From Paragordius varius (lineage: Eukaryota; Nematomorpha), in assembly GCA_964247055.1 (NCBI GenBank), contig OZ176051.1:15128001-15192000 (forward strand): DNA of 64,000 nucleotides, in the 5' to 3' direction. Shown here in pieces: positions 1 through 12,548 of the stretch. Position 1 is the first letter of the stretch. Every line of letters begins with the position of its first letter. Made by a program: the position numbers and the translations under genes. Under the pieces are notes generated by a model. That model had not been told where the DNA came from, made no database searches, and saw nothing but the letters and a program-made list of their open reading frames with translations.

Positions 1-2129
1 ACAGTAAGTGAGGCAGACAAATTAATATTAACATAATGAGAAATAGCCGAGTGTATGGTTTTAGATATTGAAGCTGCTACTTTTTTGATCAGTAAAATAT
101 AGGAAACGGTGAGAGATCCATTACTAGAATGTGGGTCAGGTCTATGAAAACAACCCAATTAACTCTTTAGGAAAGCCCTATCAAGGTATCGATAGATAAT
201 GTGACAAAGGAGTTGGAAGGTTAGGTTATGGCAGAAGCGCCTGCCGTTATTTGGTTGTGGTGGGATCAAAATCAAATATTTTTCCTGGGTCGTTAAACAT
301 TAAATATAATACACTGTATCCCAAATCGCCAAGCACAAAAAGTAGCCTAGGAACCTATTTATTTTGATAATGTATCAGGATTCTGATACTTTCAGTGCAC
401 ATTTTTAATAAAATATTTTTTGGTAATAAATTCGTTGCTCCAAAAAATATTATTAAAATATATGATATAATATATTTTGAAAAGCAAAACAATACTTTAA
501 TAAAATTTAATATTTAGATGTGGACTCCGAAAGTCCCTTTCTAAAATGGGTTTGTCATATAATTTTATTATATGCTAGATTATGGCATCAAAACATATTT
601 CTTTGAAAAATTCATAATTTGTTTTATACGTACTATCTACGATTTTGAGGCATGATGGAATTATAAGAGAACTGCATATTATAAAAACACTTATTGTATA
701 ATGGTTCTGAACATTAGCCATATTAATGAAAATATTCCTAAAAACTTTGTTTTATGTGAATTGTTTCATATATTCATACAAATTTAATAGCAAACTAACG
801 TTTAAGTGTGAGGTAAATGAAACGTTCATCGAATTGTATAAAAAGTGTAATAATATAAAGTGTTTTTACAACGTTGACATTGAAAATATCATAACACTCG
901 CTTCACCAAAATTTTGCTAATAAAATTTTTAAACATTTCGGAAAAACTTTTCTAACAAAATTTAACAGTCATAAATTTTTATAGCCCAATATCGGATCTT
1001 TGTCTTTTATTTTTTTGCTTATTTTCACGGCCTAAAGTGGAAATACCGTATAATTTTCACTTCTGCAACATTCATAGTATAAATATTTTTATACAATATT
1101 CTGAAAATATTTTATCGACTAATCTTTTATGGGTTCAAGCACAAAATTGGAATGAAACAGTAGCCCTATATCCAAATACAATATTCAGGCATAAAACTTC
1201 CTAAATCAAAGAAGTTGGTGAAGTTTGTATTCATATTGTAAAAATATTTATATATTGTACGTTTCAAAATATACCACTTCCGCTTTGCAAACACACAAAA
1301 AATGCTGCATATACGAAATTGGGATGTATAAAAAATTGTGAATATATGTTTTTTAGTGACCCGTAAGAATCGGAACCAAAAGGACCATGAGAATAACATC
1401 AAAATATATTTATCAGAGAATATGTATTCTGTGGTACTTTTAAAATCGAATCGAAAGATTAGTGCGCATTATACCAAGTAAAATGTTTAAAAGCCGACGC
1501 TTCATCCAAAAAATAATTTAAAATTATGTTATACTATATTTAGTAGCAAATTTTAAATTAAAAGAACGTAGAAAGCCGAAATGGCGCTGAAATTTTATAA
1601 ATGACAGATGACATAAAAAATTGATCATTAAAATATTTACTTGCTTAAATAACAAAGTTAAATTTTGTTTACGTTATTTTTGGGGTATTTTGAAACTCCT
1701 TAGAAACATTATTAAACATTAAGATTTAAATACACTTTCTATAATTAGATGCTGCTAACTTTTATAATTTAATGATATTAGGCGAAAATTCGTGCGACAA
1801 CAGGAACATACATTGTGTTTTTTAGATAAAATTTTTTAATTTAAAGGTAAACAATTAACTAAAAATATCTTTTGACACCAAAGTTTAGCTAAATTATCTA
1901 ATGGGTTTCGCCACCATGCTTCATTTTACCTTTTAAAAATATATTTTGATATGTAGCATATATATAAAATTGTTATGGCACAATTACGTTTATTATATAA
2001 AAATCTATTTTATTAAAGTTAAAAAATTTTGATTGAAGACCTCTAAAAAAAGTTATAGATTTTTGCGTTTATCAAACTATATATTATCAAATATTTTGGT
2101 TAAAGTCTTGACCATTAACAAATATATAT
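1..2129. other. Intergenic AT-rich stretch, no gene seen
   Basis: No open frame here has coding character on either strand. A slightly GC-richer block at about 110-290 could be the tail of a decayed element, but I cannot name it. A phrase at 516-535 (agatgtggactccgaaagtc) recurs near 4309 and 8391, so part of this stretch belongs to an unclassified interspersed repeat. Confidence 0.5.
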
Positions 2130-3273
2130 CACTGTGGGCCAAAAATTTTTAACAAAAAAATTATTGGCACAAGCTTGTTCATGACAAGCTTCATTGCCGC
2201 AAAAACTTTTTATTGTTGACAACCTATTTTTTAGAATATTGAGTGAAAATCAAAATCAGACAAGAGTAAAAATTAAGGATAATTCAATTCAAAAAATAAT
2301 AATAAAATTTGAGATATTATGGTTTATTATCATTTTATGATATATGTTCAATATATAATTAGCCTAAAATCATATAGTTAGGGTTACTATAAAATTTAGG
2401 CTCAAAGGATGGTGTTATTCTTTTACAATTAAAAGATAACAATAATGAAACTGTATTAAAATATTTTTTTTACTTATCTACTAGCTAAACTCACTATTAA
2501 AATGCATATTTTATTCGAAAAAAAACTTATATATAAAAATAAAAGCAAAATAGTGATTTTTATTTTTGCATTTTTTTGTCATCTGGTTCATGAGTGTTTA
2601 TAAAATTTTTACTCTTTTATTTTGGGTTCTTACATGTGTGGGAATTATTTTATATATAATTTGTAAAATAGAAATTAAAAGAAGTGGAAGATCAACCAAC
2701 AAACCTACCAATCCCTGTAACAAGTCCGTTTTATGACAAATCAAAATTTTTATTGGGATTTGTACGAATTTTTTTGCATAAATAATATACTTAAGGTCCC
2801 ATTGATGTTGGATTTCAAAATACAGTATAAATTTTTCATGAACCAGATGAAAATAAAATGCAAAAATTAAAATAAATATTGGTTTTTTTATATATAAGTT
2901 TTTTTATTGAATAAAATATGGATGTTAAGAATTTAATACTGAGTTGTTATTTAATAATTAAAAATTTTTTTTAATATATTTTATAAAAAAATTGTTTTTT
3001 AAATCTGTTAAAAGAAAAAGCCATTTTCTGAGCTGAAATTTTATTGAACCCTAACTATATGATTTTAGGCTATTTATCTAAAATGATAATAAACCATAAT
3101 ATGACCATTTTATTATTATTATTTGTATCCTTGATTTTCATTTTTGCCCGATTTCGATTTTCGCACAATGTTTTAACAATTTGGTTTTCAAAAAATAATA
3201 ATTTTTGCGAATGAATTTGCTGGTCGTAAGCTTTCTCATGAAAAATTTGTTAAAAAAACTCTTGCACACAGTG
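2130..3273. repeat. Foldback (long inverted repeat) element, 1.14 kb
   Basis: Almost the whole segment is an imperfect palindrome. It opens CACTGTGGGC and closes with the inverse CACACAGTG. The arm at 2300-2395 (a phrase about agcctaaaatcatatagtta) returns in inverse at 3045-3115, and the phrase around the catctggttcatga motif at 2580-2600 returns in inverse near 2837-2850. Folded, it would form a hairpin of roughly 500 bp per arm with a short loop near 2720. It has no coding capacity. A non-autonomous DNA transposon of the foldback or MITE type is the simplest reading; the superfamily is unclear because the target duplication is at most the dinucleotide TA. Confidence 0.75.
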
Positions 3274-6238
3274 TAGTATTCCATATGTGCGGTAAGATTG
3301 CTACTTCGATAGGAAAAATTAAAAAAAGAAAAATAATTCTTATGAATTTTGAATCCCAAAACTAAAAGCAACATGCCTAATACATCTATAAATATTTATT
3401 TTCATATATCAAACCAATATATTCATTCGTGATTTATATTTAGCGTTAATAAAATTATGTAATATCAATTCAAAATTTTATTGAAAGTTCACCAAATTTA
3501 TGGCACGCCTTGCTTTCACACTAAATATGGGAATACCAAAATAATATCCTCTGTAGAATATTTAAAAAGTTTAAGCTTAATTCATTAATTAATTCATAAA
3601 ATATTTTAACCATTTCATAATCTGGTAAAATTCCAATATTATGAATTTTTGCATGAAACCTTTTTACTAATATTATATATATTATTTAAAAATTTTGCGT
3701 TGTTTGCGTATATATAGCCTAAAAATAATCAGTTGCGAATACTTATTTTTCGCATTATGGCGTTTAGTCCCGATTTTATTCGGCAAATGAAAACCCATTC
3801 ATTTATTTTTAAATATATAACGGAGATCACTATATAATTCAAGGTAATATAAGTGGTAAATTATTTAAATTTTTTTATACCACATTACATTGCAAAACTA
3901 TATAAAAATTAAACCTTTTATTATAGGCAAAAAACTTAAGGTTCCAACCAGGGCCAAAATTAATAGTGCAGTTTTTACCAAAATTGATGTTTGAGTTGCC
4001 ATTTTGTTTTTTACTATTAATCGATTCTCTGTTGGGATGAAAATAAATTAAAATTTCTTAGCATAAACTATAACAAATAAATAGAACTGCGTATCGGGGT
4101 AAATATCCTGATGAAATGTATATAATTTATAGAAAAATGAATCAGGATTATCATGTGCTTTTGGTTTTGGTCCTTACGAGTGATTTAAGAAAGTTTTTAC
4201 ATTTGTTTATTACAAAATGGCATAATTCACACATTTATTTAGGTGAAATTTTAACGATTTTAAATTATTATATGTCATAAACTCTATAAAAAACCAACAT
4301 TATTTTTTAGATGTGGACTTTTAAATATTTTTGCTCCTAAGAGAGTTCTTTTAAATAAACCCAAAAATGCTGAAAGAGGTTAAAATAATAGTAAATTCTG
4401 AATTCTGATATTAATAAAAGGTTTTTCTAAAAAATGTATTTTGCTCAAAAATATATTTTATAGCAAAATATTAAGCCTAGTTCATCTATTTTAGGGTATG
4501 TGGGATCGATATAGGAAATACTTTATTAAATAATAAAAATTATATTTAATTAAAATATTTGTTCGCCTTAAAATTTTTTAAATAAAAATTGTGTTTTTTA
4601 TGCAAGACGACCCAAATTAAAAACAAAACATTTATATTGCATTTGCCATTTGTGTAGCAACTATATAGCGGAAATAACTTTCTTAAATTACTGATAATGA
4701 TACGGTTACATTAATATATATATATATATATTTCATCAGGACATTTTTATAGACACTATGTAATCAAATATGTAATTAATACTTTTAAAAGAAAAGTCTG
4801 TTAGTAAATTTATGTAAATTAATTTAAATGAATTTTTCCGGAAGAGTAAGCATTTTCATTCAATTTAGAGGATTAAAAATGGTTTTATTCCTGCTCGAGT
4901 TATCATATTTTTACATATTGATGAAATTTCAGGATTTATGATTTTACCGAATTTTTGAATTTTTATTTTTTATTTCATAAAACACTTCTATGTTGCATCC
5001 AACATTTTCACGCAAAAATTACATAGTAAATAAAATTAGGGGTTTACCACAGAGTTTTGTCCAATATTGAATATTAATAATTATAGATGTTTAACAAAAA
5101 GTAAAATAATTTTATGAAAATATCGCCTTTTTATATGTTTTAGGATAACCAATTTCGGGTCCTTCATATGTATTTTAAATTCCTTTTTTAGCGATAGCCT
5201 TGTAAAAACATATACCGCGTAACATTTGATTAAATAATTCTATTGCCCTAAAGTTTTTCACATATTTTTATCTGAAAATTAAAATATATTAAAAATTTAT
5301 GTGAGATTGTCATTGAAATAAAAATATTATTTTAGAAGGTCATAAAGATCTATAATATATTATAAATATATATTTTTTTACTTAAATTCATTTGGTTTAG
5401 TAAAACCATATAATATAAATATGAAAAACCAGATATAATAAATATATGTATTAGCATCAAGGTTAAAAACCATAAAAGATTTATCCCAATTAAAGAACTT
5501 ATAATTATTCTATTTGTTCAAGTGTTTTCTGTTAAAATCAATTGAAAATATAATATATGTTAAAATTAAGTTTAATGATCTCCGATTCTGTACTATATGG
5601 TATTAAGGCATTATATATAATGTAAGTTTACTTGTCTACTTCTAGAAAACGCACAAAATATATGTCAAAAAATATTTACTCGCCATTTAAATTTATATAA
5701 ATATTCCGCTTTTAAATACATTTTTTGAGTAGATCCTAAACGATCAATAAATGGAAATATGAACAATATTACCCTTTTATTTACTGATAATTTATAAAAA
5801 ATGAATAAGATGGTCTTTACAAATCGATATGATTGTCTGAATGAGATGAGAGAAAGGCGTGATCACGTCATTTAATTAACAAATTTATTAACAACGATTG
5901 TTTGTTTTAGCCTGTAGCCAACAAGCAATTAATTATGATTTTAAGGATATAAGAGAATTCCTATATTTATGTTACTTATTGTTCATCTATTGACTTTCTT
6001 AAGTTTTGCGTTAATATTGGACGGACCTCTGTCCTGCCTTTTACAATTTTGATATTTTTGGAAATCTTATCAATATACGGAGTGTAAAAATGTTGGTAGA
6101 AGGGTGGTTGATTAAATTTATATGCTCTTCTGATATATAAATCAAAATTATCATATTTTGTTTGAGCCCTTAGGAGTCATGTAAGAAAATAACACTTTTG
6201 GGTTACTTGGTCTCCATAAAAAATTCTTAAAATTAGGG
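3274..6238. other. Intergenic AT-rich stretch with repeat traces
   Basis: No supported gene. Inverted phrases built on cctgatgaaat (about 4108) and atttcatcagga (about 4731) bracket some 640 bp and may mark a decayed inverted-repeat element. The same phrase occurs near 39229. A short (TA)n run lies at about 4713-4731. The rest is simple AT-rich sequence with no readable frame. Confidence 0.4.
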
Positions 6239-6740
6239 CAGTGGCGTACCGATGAAGGGTTTAGCATGACCCTGGAGCCGTTATTTAGGGGCGGCATTTT
6301 CTTTATATAAATTTAAAGTATGCAAATATAATAACAACTTTCATGTAATACTCCTTTAGACTTGTGCAATAAGGGCGTCTAGGTATGTTTTTTTATAAAA
6401 ATTATTTGGCAATTTATGTAATAGTCCCTAAAATAATATAAAATATAAATGAGATCAAGAGTACACATTATGCACTTTCTGCCCAAACGTAACCCTATCA
6501 CTTCTAATAAATTATAAATTCATTTTTTATTTAATCAAATATTATTTTAAAACTCAAGATAATTAATTTAAAAAACATTCTATCCATAACAAGGTATTAT
6601 TAATTTTATTGTCATCTCAGCGGTTACGGAAATAGGAAAGAAAAATTTAAAACTGACTATGAAATATTATTAAACGAAAATAAATTCTGACCATTGAATT
6701 AAATAAAATGTATGCGGCAGCACAAAACGGTACCCCTTAA
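6239..6740. mobile_element. Probable fragment of a CAGTGGCGTACCGA-ended DNA element
   Basis: The left end CAGTGGCGTACCGA at 6239 matches the end of the complete element at 34281-35383, including the following short phrase about a gggcggcat block (cf. the inverse at 35335-35350). A possible right end, acGGTACCCC, lies near 6729 but is degraded. No target duplication is visible, so the right boundary is a guess. Confidence 0.4.
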
Positions 6741-7403
6741 TATTATAATTTAAATACTGACACTTTAGTTATTGATTCAATAAATAGGGGAAAACGTTTA
6801 TATATCTTTTGGCTTTAAAAGTTAATATTAAATTGATTGAAATATAAAACATATATATTATGGACTTATATCTGACGCTGGATAAAGTATACGGAGAACA
6901 AATTCAGTTGTTAAGTAAGTATTTATTGATTATAAGAAAAAAAATTGTTTAAAAGAATCTTTTTTGGATTTTTAACAGTAAAGATGCAATAAGAAAATTT
7001 AAATATGTAAAATATTCATTTATCAAATTGCTAATGTCAATGCTATGATAATGCAGTTATGATGTCGGGTCACATGCAGGCAGAATGGAAAAAAACAAAA
7101 AATATTTTTAAACTTTAACAATGAATTTAGTGTAGCAAAACAAGATGTTATTAGAGTGACCCGTTTTGGAATAATTAATAATATTTACCTTTTTTGACCT
7201 TGAACTATTAAATGGGACTAAATAAAAAATTAATAAAACTGTCAAGCGTGAGTCTCCGATGAAGCATTAGAATTCGAAATGTTAATGCTATTGTTAAGGG
7301 AATAGTTGATTTGAAAGAGTTATTAAAAGGTTTAATTAAAAAACTTCAAATACTAGTGAAACAATAAGTATGACGTCCGTTCTCAATTTTTTATTATTTT
7401 TTT

Positions 7404-7552
7404 GATGGTATAGTGGGTAGGGCACCGGACTCTTACACTACATGCCAGATTCCCCAAAACACGCAATTTTTCCATCATCACCGTTAAACCTTAGCAGGTG
7501 AGTTTTATAGCCTTCAAAGTCCAAATACAATTTGAGTCCTTACCCTTTAATA
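7404..7552 (+). mobile_element. tRNA-derived SINE, copy 1
   Basis: The head reads gatggtatagtgggtagggc with a box-A-like TAGTGGGTAGGGC, followed by ccggactct as in tRNA anticodon arms. The box B position is degraded (gccagattcccc). The body, including aaatacaatttgagtcc and a ccctttaat tail, matches a second copy at 52361-52516, which has an intact box B. Two copies sharing a tRNA-like head and a non-tRNA body support a SINE family rather than a tRNA gene. Confidence 0.65.
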
Positions 7553-7759
7553 TAAAAGAAAAAAAGAGACTATAAACTGTATATTTATTTATTAATTTTT
7601 TTGTGGCATCAAATATTTAAAAAAATTGATAGAGTTTTAACTTAGATTGTATAGCATTAGGAACCTGGAATCCTTAACTACTGTTTAGGTATACGGAATT
7701 AGTTTTGCGAGGAAGCCATAAAAAACGCTATTGTATGTGCAAACTGGAATGTTTCTATA

Positions 7760-8200
7760 TTTATATCAAACCATGCTAGAAAACCAAAAAAATTTCAAAA
7801 AGACTCAGAGGTTATGATTCTTTCTGCTGAAATGAAGTTTATCGTATGAATGGTTAAGCAACATGAAATGGAAAAGCGATTTCTAGACTGAGAAATTTCA
7901 ATTCTAAATTTGGATTTTGATGGATATCGAAAATTAATTGACGCGTAACAATAACAATAAAAAAATTTGTAAATCTAAAGGCGAATCTTTCAGCACACAT
8001 TTTAATGGAACAGATCTTTTTATGGAAATTTGTAATTGTAGGATAATTATCCTATTTCGAAAAGATATTGAACCTATTCCGTTAGAACTCTTAACCTTTA
8101 TAATTTGATACGGCGAAGATGTGTTCCCCAATTTAAGGGTTGCGCTTCAACTTTTAACTATTTTAAAGTCAGTCGCTAGTTGTAAAAGGGCATTCAGTAA
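7760..8200 (+). mobile_element. Decayed hAT transposase, C-terminal part
   Basis: The + strand at about 8132-8200 reads ALQLLTILKSVASCKRAF followed by SNV, which matches the hAT dimerisation block whose family consensus is close to LxxLLTIPVSVASCERSFSKL. The block just before it, FPNLRVALQ, also fits the ZMYM1-like hAT group. Upstream, interrupted frames from about 7760 carry a basic stretch (KPKKFQKDSE) that may be earlier transposase. Several stops separate the pieces, so the gene is dead. The ORF stops being recognisable where the inverted-repeat element at 8194 begins. Confidence 0.6.
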
Positions 8201-9536
8201 TGTGACCAGATATTTTAAACTTTAACGCAGTACAAAATTATAACATACTTTGCCTGTTTTTACACCATCGGTGTGGTATATTTCCAGTTTCCACAAAACT
8301 GATCCAAATGATATATATTTATATATATATATATATATATTCTGATGGGAAAATATCAGTATTATCATGGTGCTTTTGGGTTAAATTTTTAGATGTGGAC
8401 CCTGAAAGTCCCAAATTTTTGGCTCTTTTAAAATAGACTGTTTATTAAAATAAACGGAAAATTCCGACATTGTGCAATAATTTTTTATATGTGCTAAATT
8501 TTGACCACTAAATATATTTTTAAAAAAATGCATACTTTCAAAATAATTTTTAGCAAGATTTTGTTGAAGCCTTGAGCATGATGGAAATGATATAAACGTA
8601 AGATGTTATAACAATTTATACATTCGATAATTCTAATTTCAATCAGAATTTGGTTTTCATTTTCAAATTTATGTAAAAATTGTTTTTTTATAAAACACCC
8701 AAATTTGTAAGCAAAGTAATCTTTAAATTAAAATTCTGGTTGTTCATCATCATCGAATTATTTAGAAAAAGGGTTTTATTATATCTTAGAGCGTTATACC
8801 GTTTCATTCATGCTTAAAATCGTTAGAAGTAAGCTTCAACAATTTATTTTTTTATGAAATAAGAACACTAATGAAAATTAATTAGGAAATAAATTAAGTA
8901 ATATCAAACCTCCCACCTAATGAGTATAGAAAACGTAAAAACACATAATTTTTACCAAAAAAGGTTATCTCGAAATTATATGCCATATATAATAAATTTT
9001 TAAATTATAGTTACGGGAATAACAATTTTCTATATCATTTTCCGTATAACTATAAAAAAAGGAACTTCTAAACTTGATCAAACATTTATTAAATATCATA
9101 AATTAATTTTGTTAATTTTAAATTTTGAGGCACTTATTTTTGCGGAAACCCTGAGTGAAAGAGCCTTTAGCCTGAATCTTACGGTGGATTGGGAGATTTA
9201 TAGTTTCGCCACTGCGGAAAGGCTGCGGTTGACCGATCCAAAATCAAATTTTATGTATAGTTCGAGCAGAAAATAAAATATTAATCAAATAAAAATAGGC
9301 CAATCTTAGTGTACCGCAAAATGAACTACAAATTATGGGGTTTTTTTACAGAGGGTACTATATCGAATTCTAAAATATTTTTTATGAATAAATAGAAGGT
9401 ATTCAATATATATATTCATAAATAATAATTTTTTTTACTTTCAAAAAGCAGTGCAAAAGTGGGCGCAGTACAGTCGCAGTTTTTTTCTATAAATCCAGTA
9501 CTGTACTGCGTACAGCCTATCTGGTCACATTTAACT
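8194..9536. mobile_element. TIR element, 1.34 kb, hAT-like ends
   Basis: The left end TGTGACCAGAT (8201) with downstream acgcagtac is mirrored at 9507-9530, where actgcgtac is followed by atctggtcaca. The terminal motif resembles hAT ends. It seems to have landed inside the older hAT transposase relic that stops at 8200. No ORF of its own is visible. Its right end touches the left edge of gene duplication copy 1 at about 9540. Confidence 0.5.
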
Positions 9537-10509
9537 ACGCGGATGGATACGGTTGGCAAAACGGAACTTATAATGCAAGGATGCCATAGACAGGTATAGC
9601 GAAATAGTTTACGGATATGATTGCTCAAGAGTGATATCATATAATGTAATTATTATTGAAAGCTAATCATGTAATCCTACATGGTATATTTTTAATATAA
9701 TATATGTGGCTTAAAAATCTTGATGTTTAATGCGTGTGTGCTACAATTTGTTCACTATATCTAATGGCTGATTTTTTTTATAGATTATGGACGCTACAGG
9801 ATATGGTTATACCAGCATTAATTAATAAAGTTATGTTATTGATATTTAATTAAAATCTTGTTTTTATCCGTTAGTTAATCTCTTCAAGTAAGGGTATATT
9901 CGATAAAATTGTTAATTGGTAATTATTTAATCGGATATAAGAATAGAAATGTTATGTTTGTTTAATTTTTTGATAATTTTAAAATTATATTGGCCATCCT
10001 ATATTAATGTGAATCTAGAAAAAAGTTATTATGCAATAAATACCATATAATTAACAATAAACCCCAACTAATTCATCACCGGTTAAAACTAAAACCGGGT
10101 AGGTTCCTATGAAAATAAAACTGAGAGTAAGTGGAATGTTAAAATCTCAGGAATGGGATTCCGGCTCGAAACTGTGTCAATTGGCCGATATGGTGAATAG
10201 GCTGGCATAATTTACATACTGTATATGCACATTAATCTTACACCGATATTTCAGTATATAATATATATATATATATGGTTTTTTATCATGTGTTTAATTT
10301 ATTTAATATCCAAAATTAAAAATCCATATTATAAGCCCTAAAAAACAAATATATCATATATTTGGCACACTTTTACCCAACACATTGCCAAAAATAACGC
10401 GCTTTATATTAAATTAATTTATAAACTTGGCGTCAATTAATTTTCATAAATTTTAGGAAAAAATTGGGGTTTAATAGTTAAAAAATTTAATCAATATTTA
10501 CGTATCCAA

Positions 10510-10601
10510 GATAGCGTCCAAAACTACATTAAAAAGTAAAATTATCCCGAATATTTTAGCAATTATAAATATTTATTTAGGCATTTGATAGAGTATATAT
10601 A
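10510..10601 (+). promoter_or_regulatory. Core promoter of gene A1
   Basis: A TATA box (TATATATA, 10594-10601) lies 56 bp before the start codon. Upstream, the blocks atagcgtccaaaactacat (10511-10529) and ttggcacac with cccaacacattgcc (about 10371-10388) are kept nearly unchanged in copy 2 although the intervening sequence has diverged, which suggests functional promoter elements. Confidence 0.55.
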
Positions 10602-10656
10602 GAACTGCCATAAATGACCAAAATCACATTATTTTGTCAAATCAAACGAATTCATA

Positions 10657-12358
10657 ATGATTGCCCTATCCTCTCTTTTGACCATCTTTATCGTTTCTAT
10701 CGCCATGTCCGATTGTAGATTGCTTAAAGGGACAGAAACCAGCAATATTGGTAATATATATTTTTAAATTACCATATATAACAAAGGATACTAATAACAA
10801 GTTCAAGATGTTTACCAAATTATATTAAATCTAATTGATATAAATCAAATATTTTACCTAATGTTTATCAGAATGCAGAGTTACACAGGCAGCAGATATG
10901 GGTGTACAAAATTTGAGACTTTGCTTGTCTGGATTTAGCATTGGGTCTCGACCTCATTATTCTGTGATGGCTTCTTTCGATGAACCTAACCGATTAAACA
11001 AAAATCCAATGGTGTATTCCTACCAACTTTGGCCTTATTACAATGCAACTTCCTTGTTTGAAGCTTATGGTCCCACATGGGCTAATGCTTTACATGTAAA
11101 ATAATTTATTTCTCTTTGTTATATATAATGTTACCGTTTTCGTATATTTATCCAGGCTAAGCATTTTGAGTTGCCGAGATTGGTACCACAGCAAGAGTAC
11201 ATGTTAAAGGTATCAGCCTCACAAAAAAATATTTCACGAGGATCTTTTGCAGATTTCTTGCGATTTAAAGGTATTTCGCAGTATTTTAAACATATATGCC
11301 ATTTACGTTTAAATTGAGCTTTTAATACATAGAATCACCCTTTATTTAACGTATACATCAATAATACGTTTCTGAGCCTAACACTTTATTATCTTCATGG
11401 TAGTTTTGTACTCCCAGAGAGAATAAATAATTATTTAGATTTTTATATTGGTTTGAATTTAAAAAGCATTCTTTAGCCTTGGGAGGGCGTAAAAATTTCC
11501 GAATAACGTAAAAATATAAAAAGATACTTTGCAATTCATTTCGCCATAATTTTTTCGTTGCAATTTTAAACAACGGACAAATTATTGTACACTGTTAAGA
11601 ATAATGTTTGAAAATTAAATTTTATATAAAATATATACAAAACTAACCTAATGATATTGTCAAAAAATTACCAACTTAAATGGTTAAAAAAATTGTGGCA
11701 TATAAAATAATTTATATAATCCCGATTGGAAAGTTTAGCTAAAAAATTTAATTATGAGCTATAAAGGTCAAAGTGTGATTTATAAGTCTTTAAGGCTGAA
11801 TTTATAATGCCAATGTTTATTACATACTTCTATCATCCCTTCTTTTTTAGTGTCAGTGAATGGAAATGATTATAACCTTGAACAGCATGGTATGATATTT
11901 TTTATTCATTTACTAATAACTAAAATTTATTCTTATCTAATACTGAATGCCAAATAGACATTTCCAAATCTTTTGCTAAAATTGTTCGGGCTACCACTAC
12001 CTTTACTAATGAAGGCCGCACCAAAGATTTATTTGTATATATTGAGCCCCTTTCCGAACATTTTGCCAAGGCTTATGGGATTGAAAATTTGGATATCATA
12101 TTAAGTCGCCCAGATGTAGAAGGAGAAAAGGCTCGACATGGAACTCTCGGTGTAAGTATTTACATCAGAATATTTTATATTAGCAACATTTGCAATATAT
12201 ATTTTAATTAATAGTTAAAAAGCAGAATGTATCGGTTTTCCAACTTAAATCCAAGCTCTGAATATGAAGTCATCATTCGTCCTATATATAAAAATGGGGC
12301 TCATGCTTCAACAGAATACCTCTCTCACCGGATCTATGTAGATTTGGCTCAATGTTAA
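10657..12358 (+). CDS. Gene A1: secreted fibronectin-III-like protein, 269 aa, six exons
   Basis: Exons: 10657-10750, 10872-11095, 11156-11270, 11851-11889, 11958-12151, 12215-12358. All borders are AG/GT and the reading frame stays open to TAA. The first exon encodes a signal peptide (MIALSSLLTIFIVSIAMSDC). The mature part looks like two beta-sandwich repeats. The second ends in FSNLNPSSEYEVIIRP, where the L-x-P-x-x-x-Y-x-V pattern is typical of fibronectin type III F strands; the first ends similarly with PRLVPQQEYMLKVSAS. One sequon (NAT) and scattered Cys fit an extracellular protein. Exon 4 is a symmetric 39-nt micro-exon. The start is the first ATG after a TATA box, and a poly(A) signal follows the stop. 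A near-identical paralogue lies 5.3 kb downstream. The exact family is not recognised; the FN3 assignment is inference from strand pattern. Confidence 0.85.
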
Positions 12359-12437
12359 ACTCCTATTTGTTTAGATTATACTGTTCACCTATCAAAAAAT
12401 GTAGTTTTTTTCAAATTTTAGCCAATATATCTATTAT

Positions 12438-12443
12438 AATAAA
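12438..12443 (+). terminator. Poly(A) signal of gene A1
   Basis: AATAAA lies 80 bp after the stop codon and is matched by AATAAA at the equivalent place in copy 2. Confidence 0.6.
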
Positions 12444-12548
12444 TAATACACATATGAATATTATGAAGATTAACCAATAAAAAAATACATCAAAAATATA
12501 AATGCAGTAGAATTCTTTGGGCAATTTACTAGCTTTCGATTCGTAAAG

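Larger units (their letters stand above)
9540..12548 (+). repeat. Segmental duplication, copy 1 (contains gene A1)
   Basis: This roughly 3.0-kb unit is repeated in direct orientation at about 14040-17868. Matching begins near the phrase gatacggtt (9546/14050) and continues through 5' flank, six exons, five introns and the 3' end to the phrase aaatgcagtagaattct (12500/17826). The second copy is about 0.8 kb longer because it carries a MITE at 14765-15566. Exons are almost identical while introns show many indels and substitutions. Confidence 0.9.
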
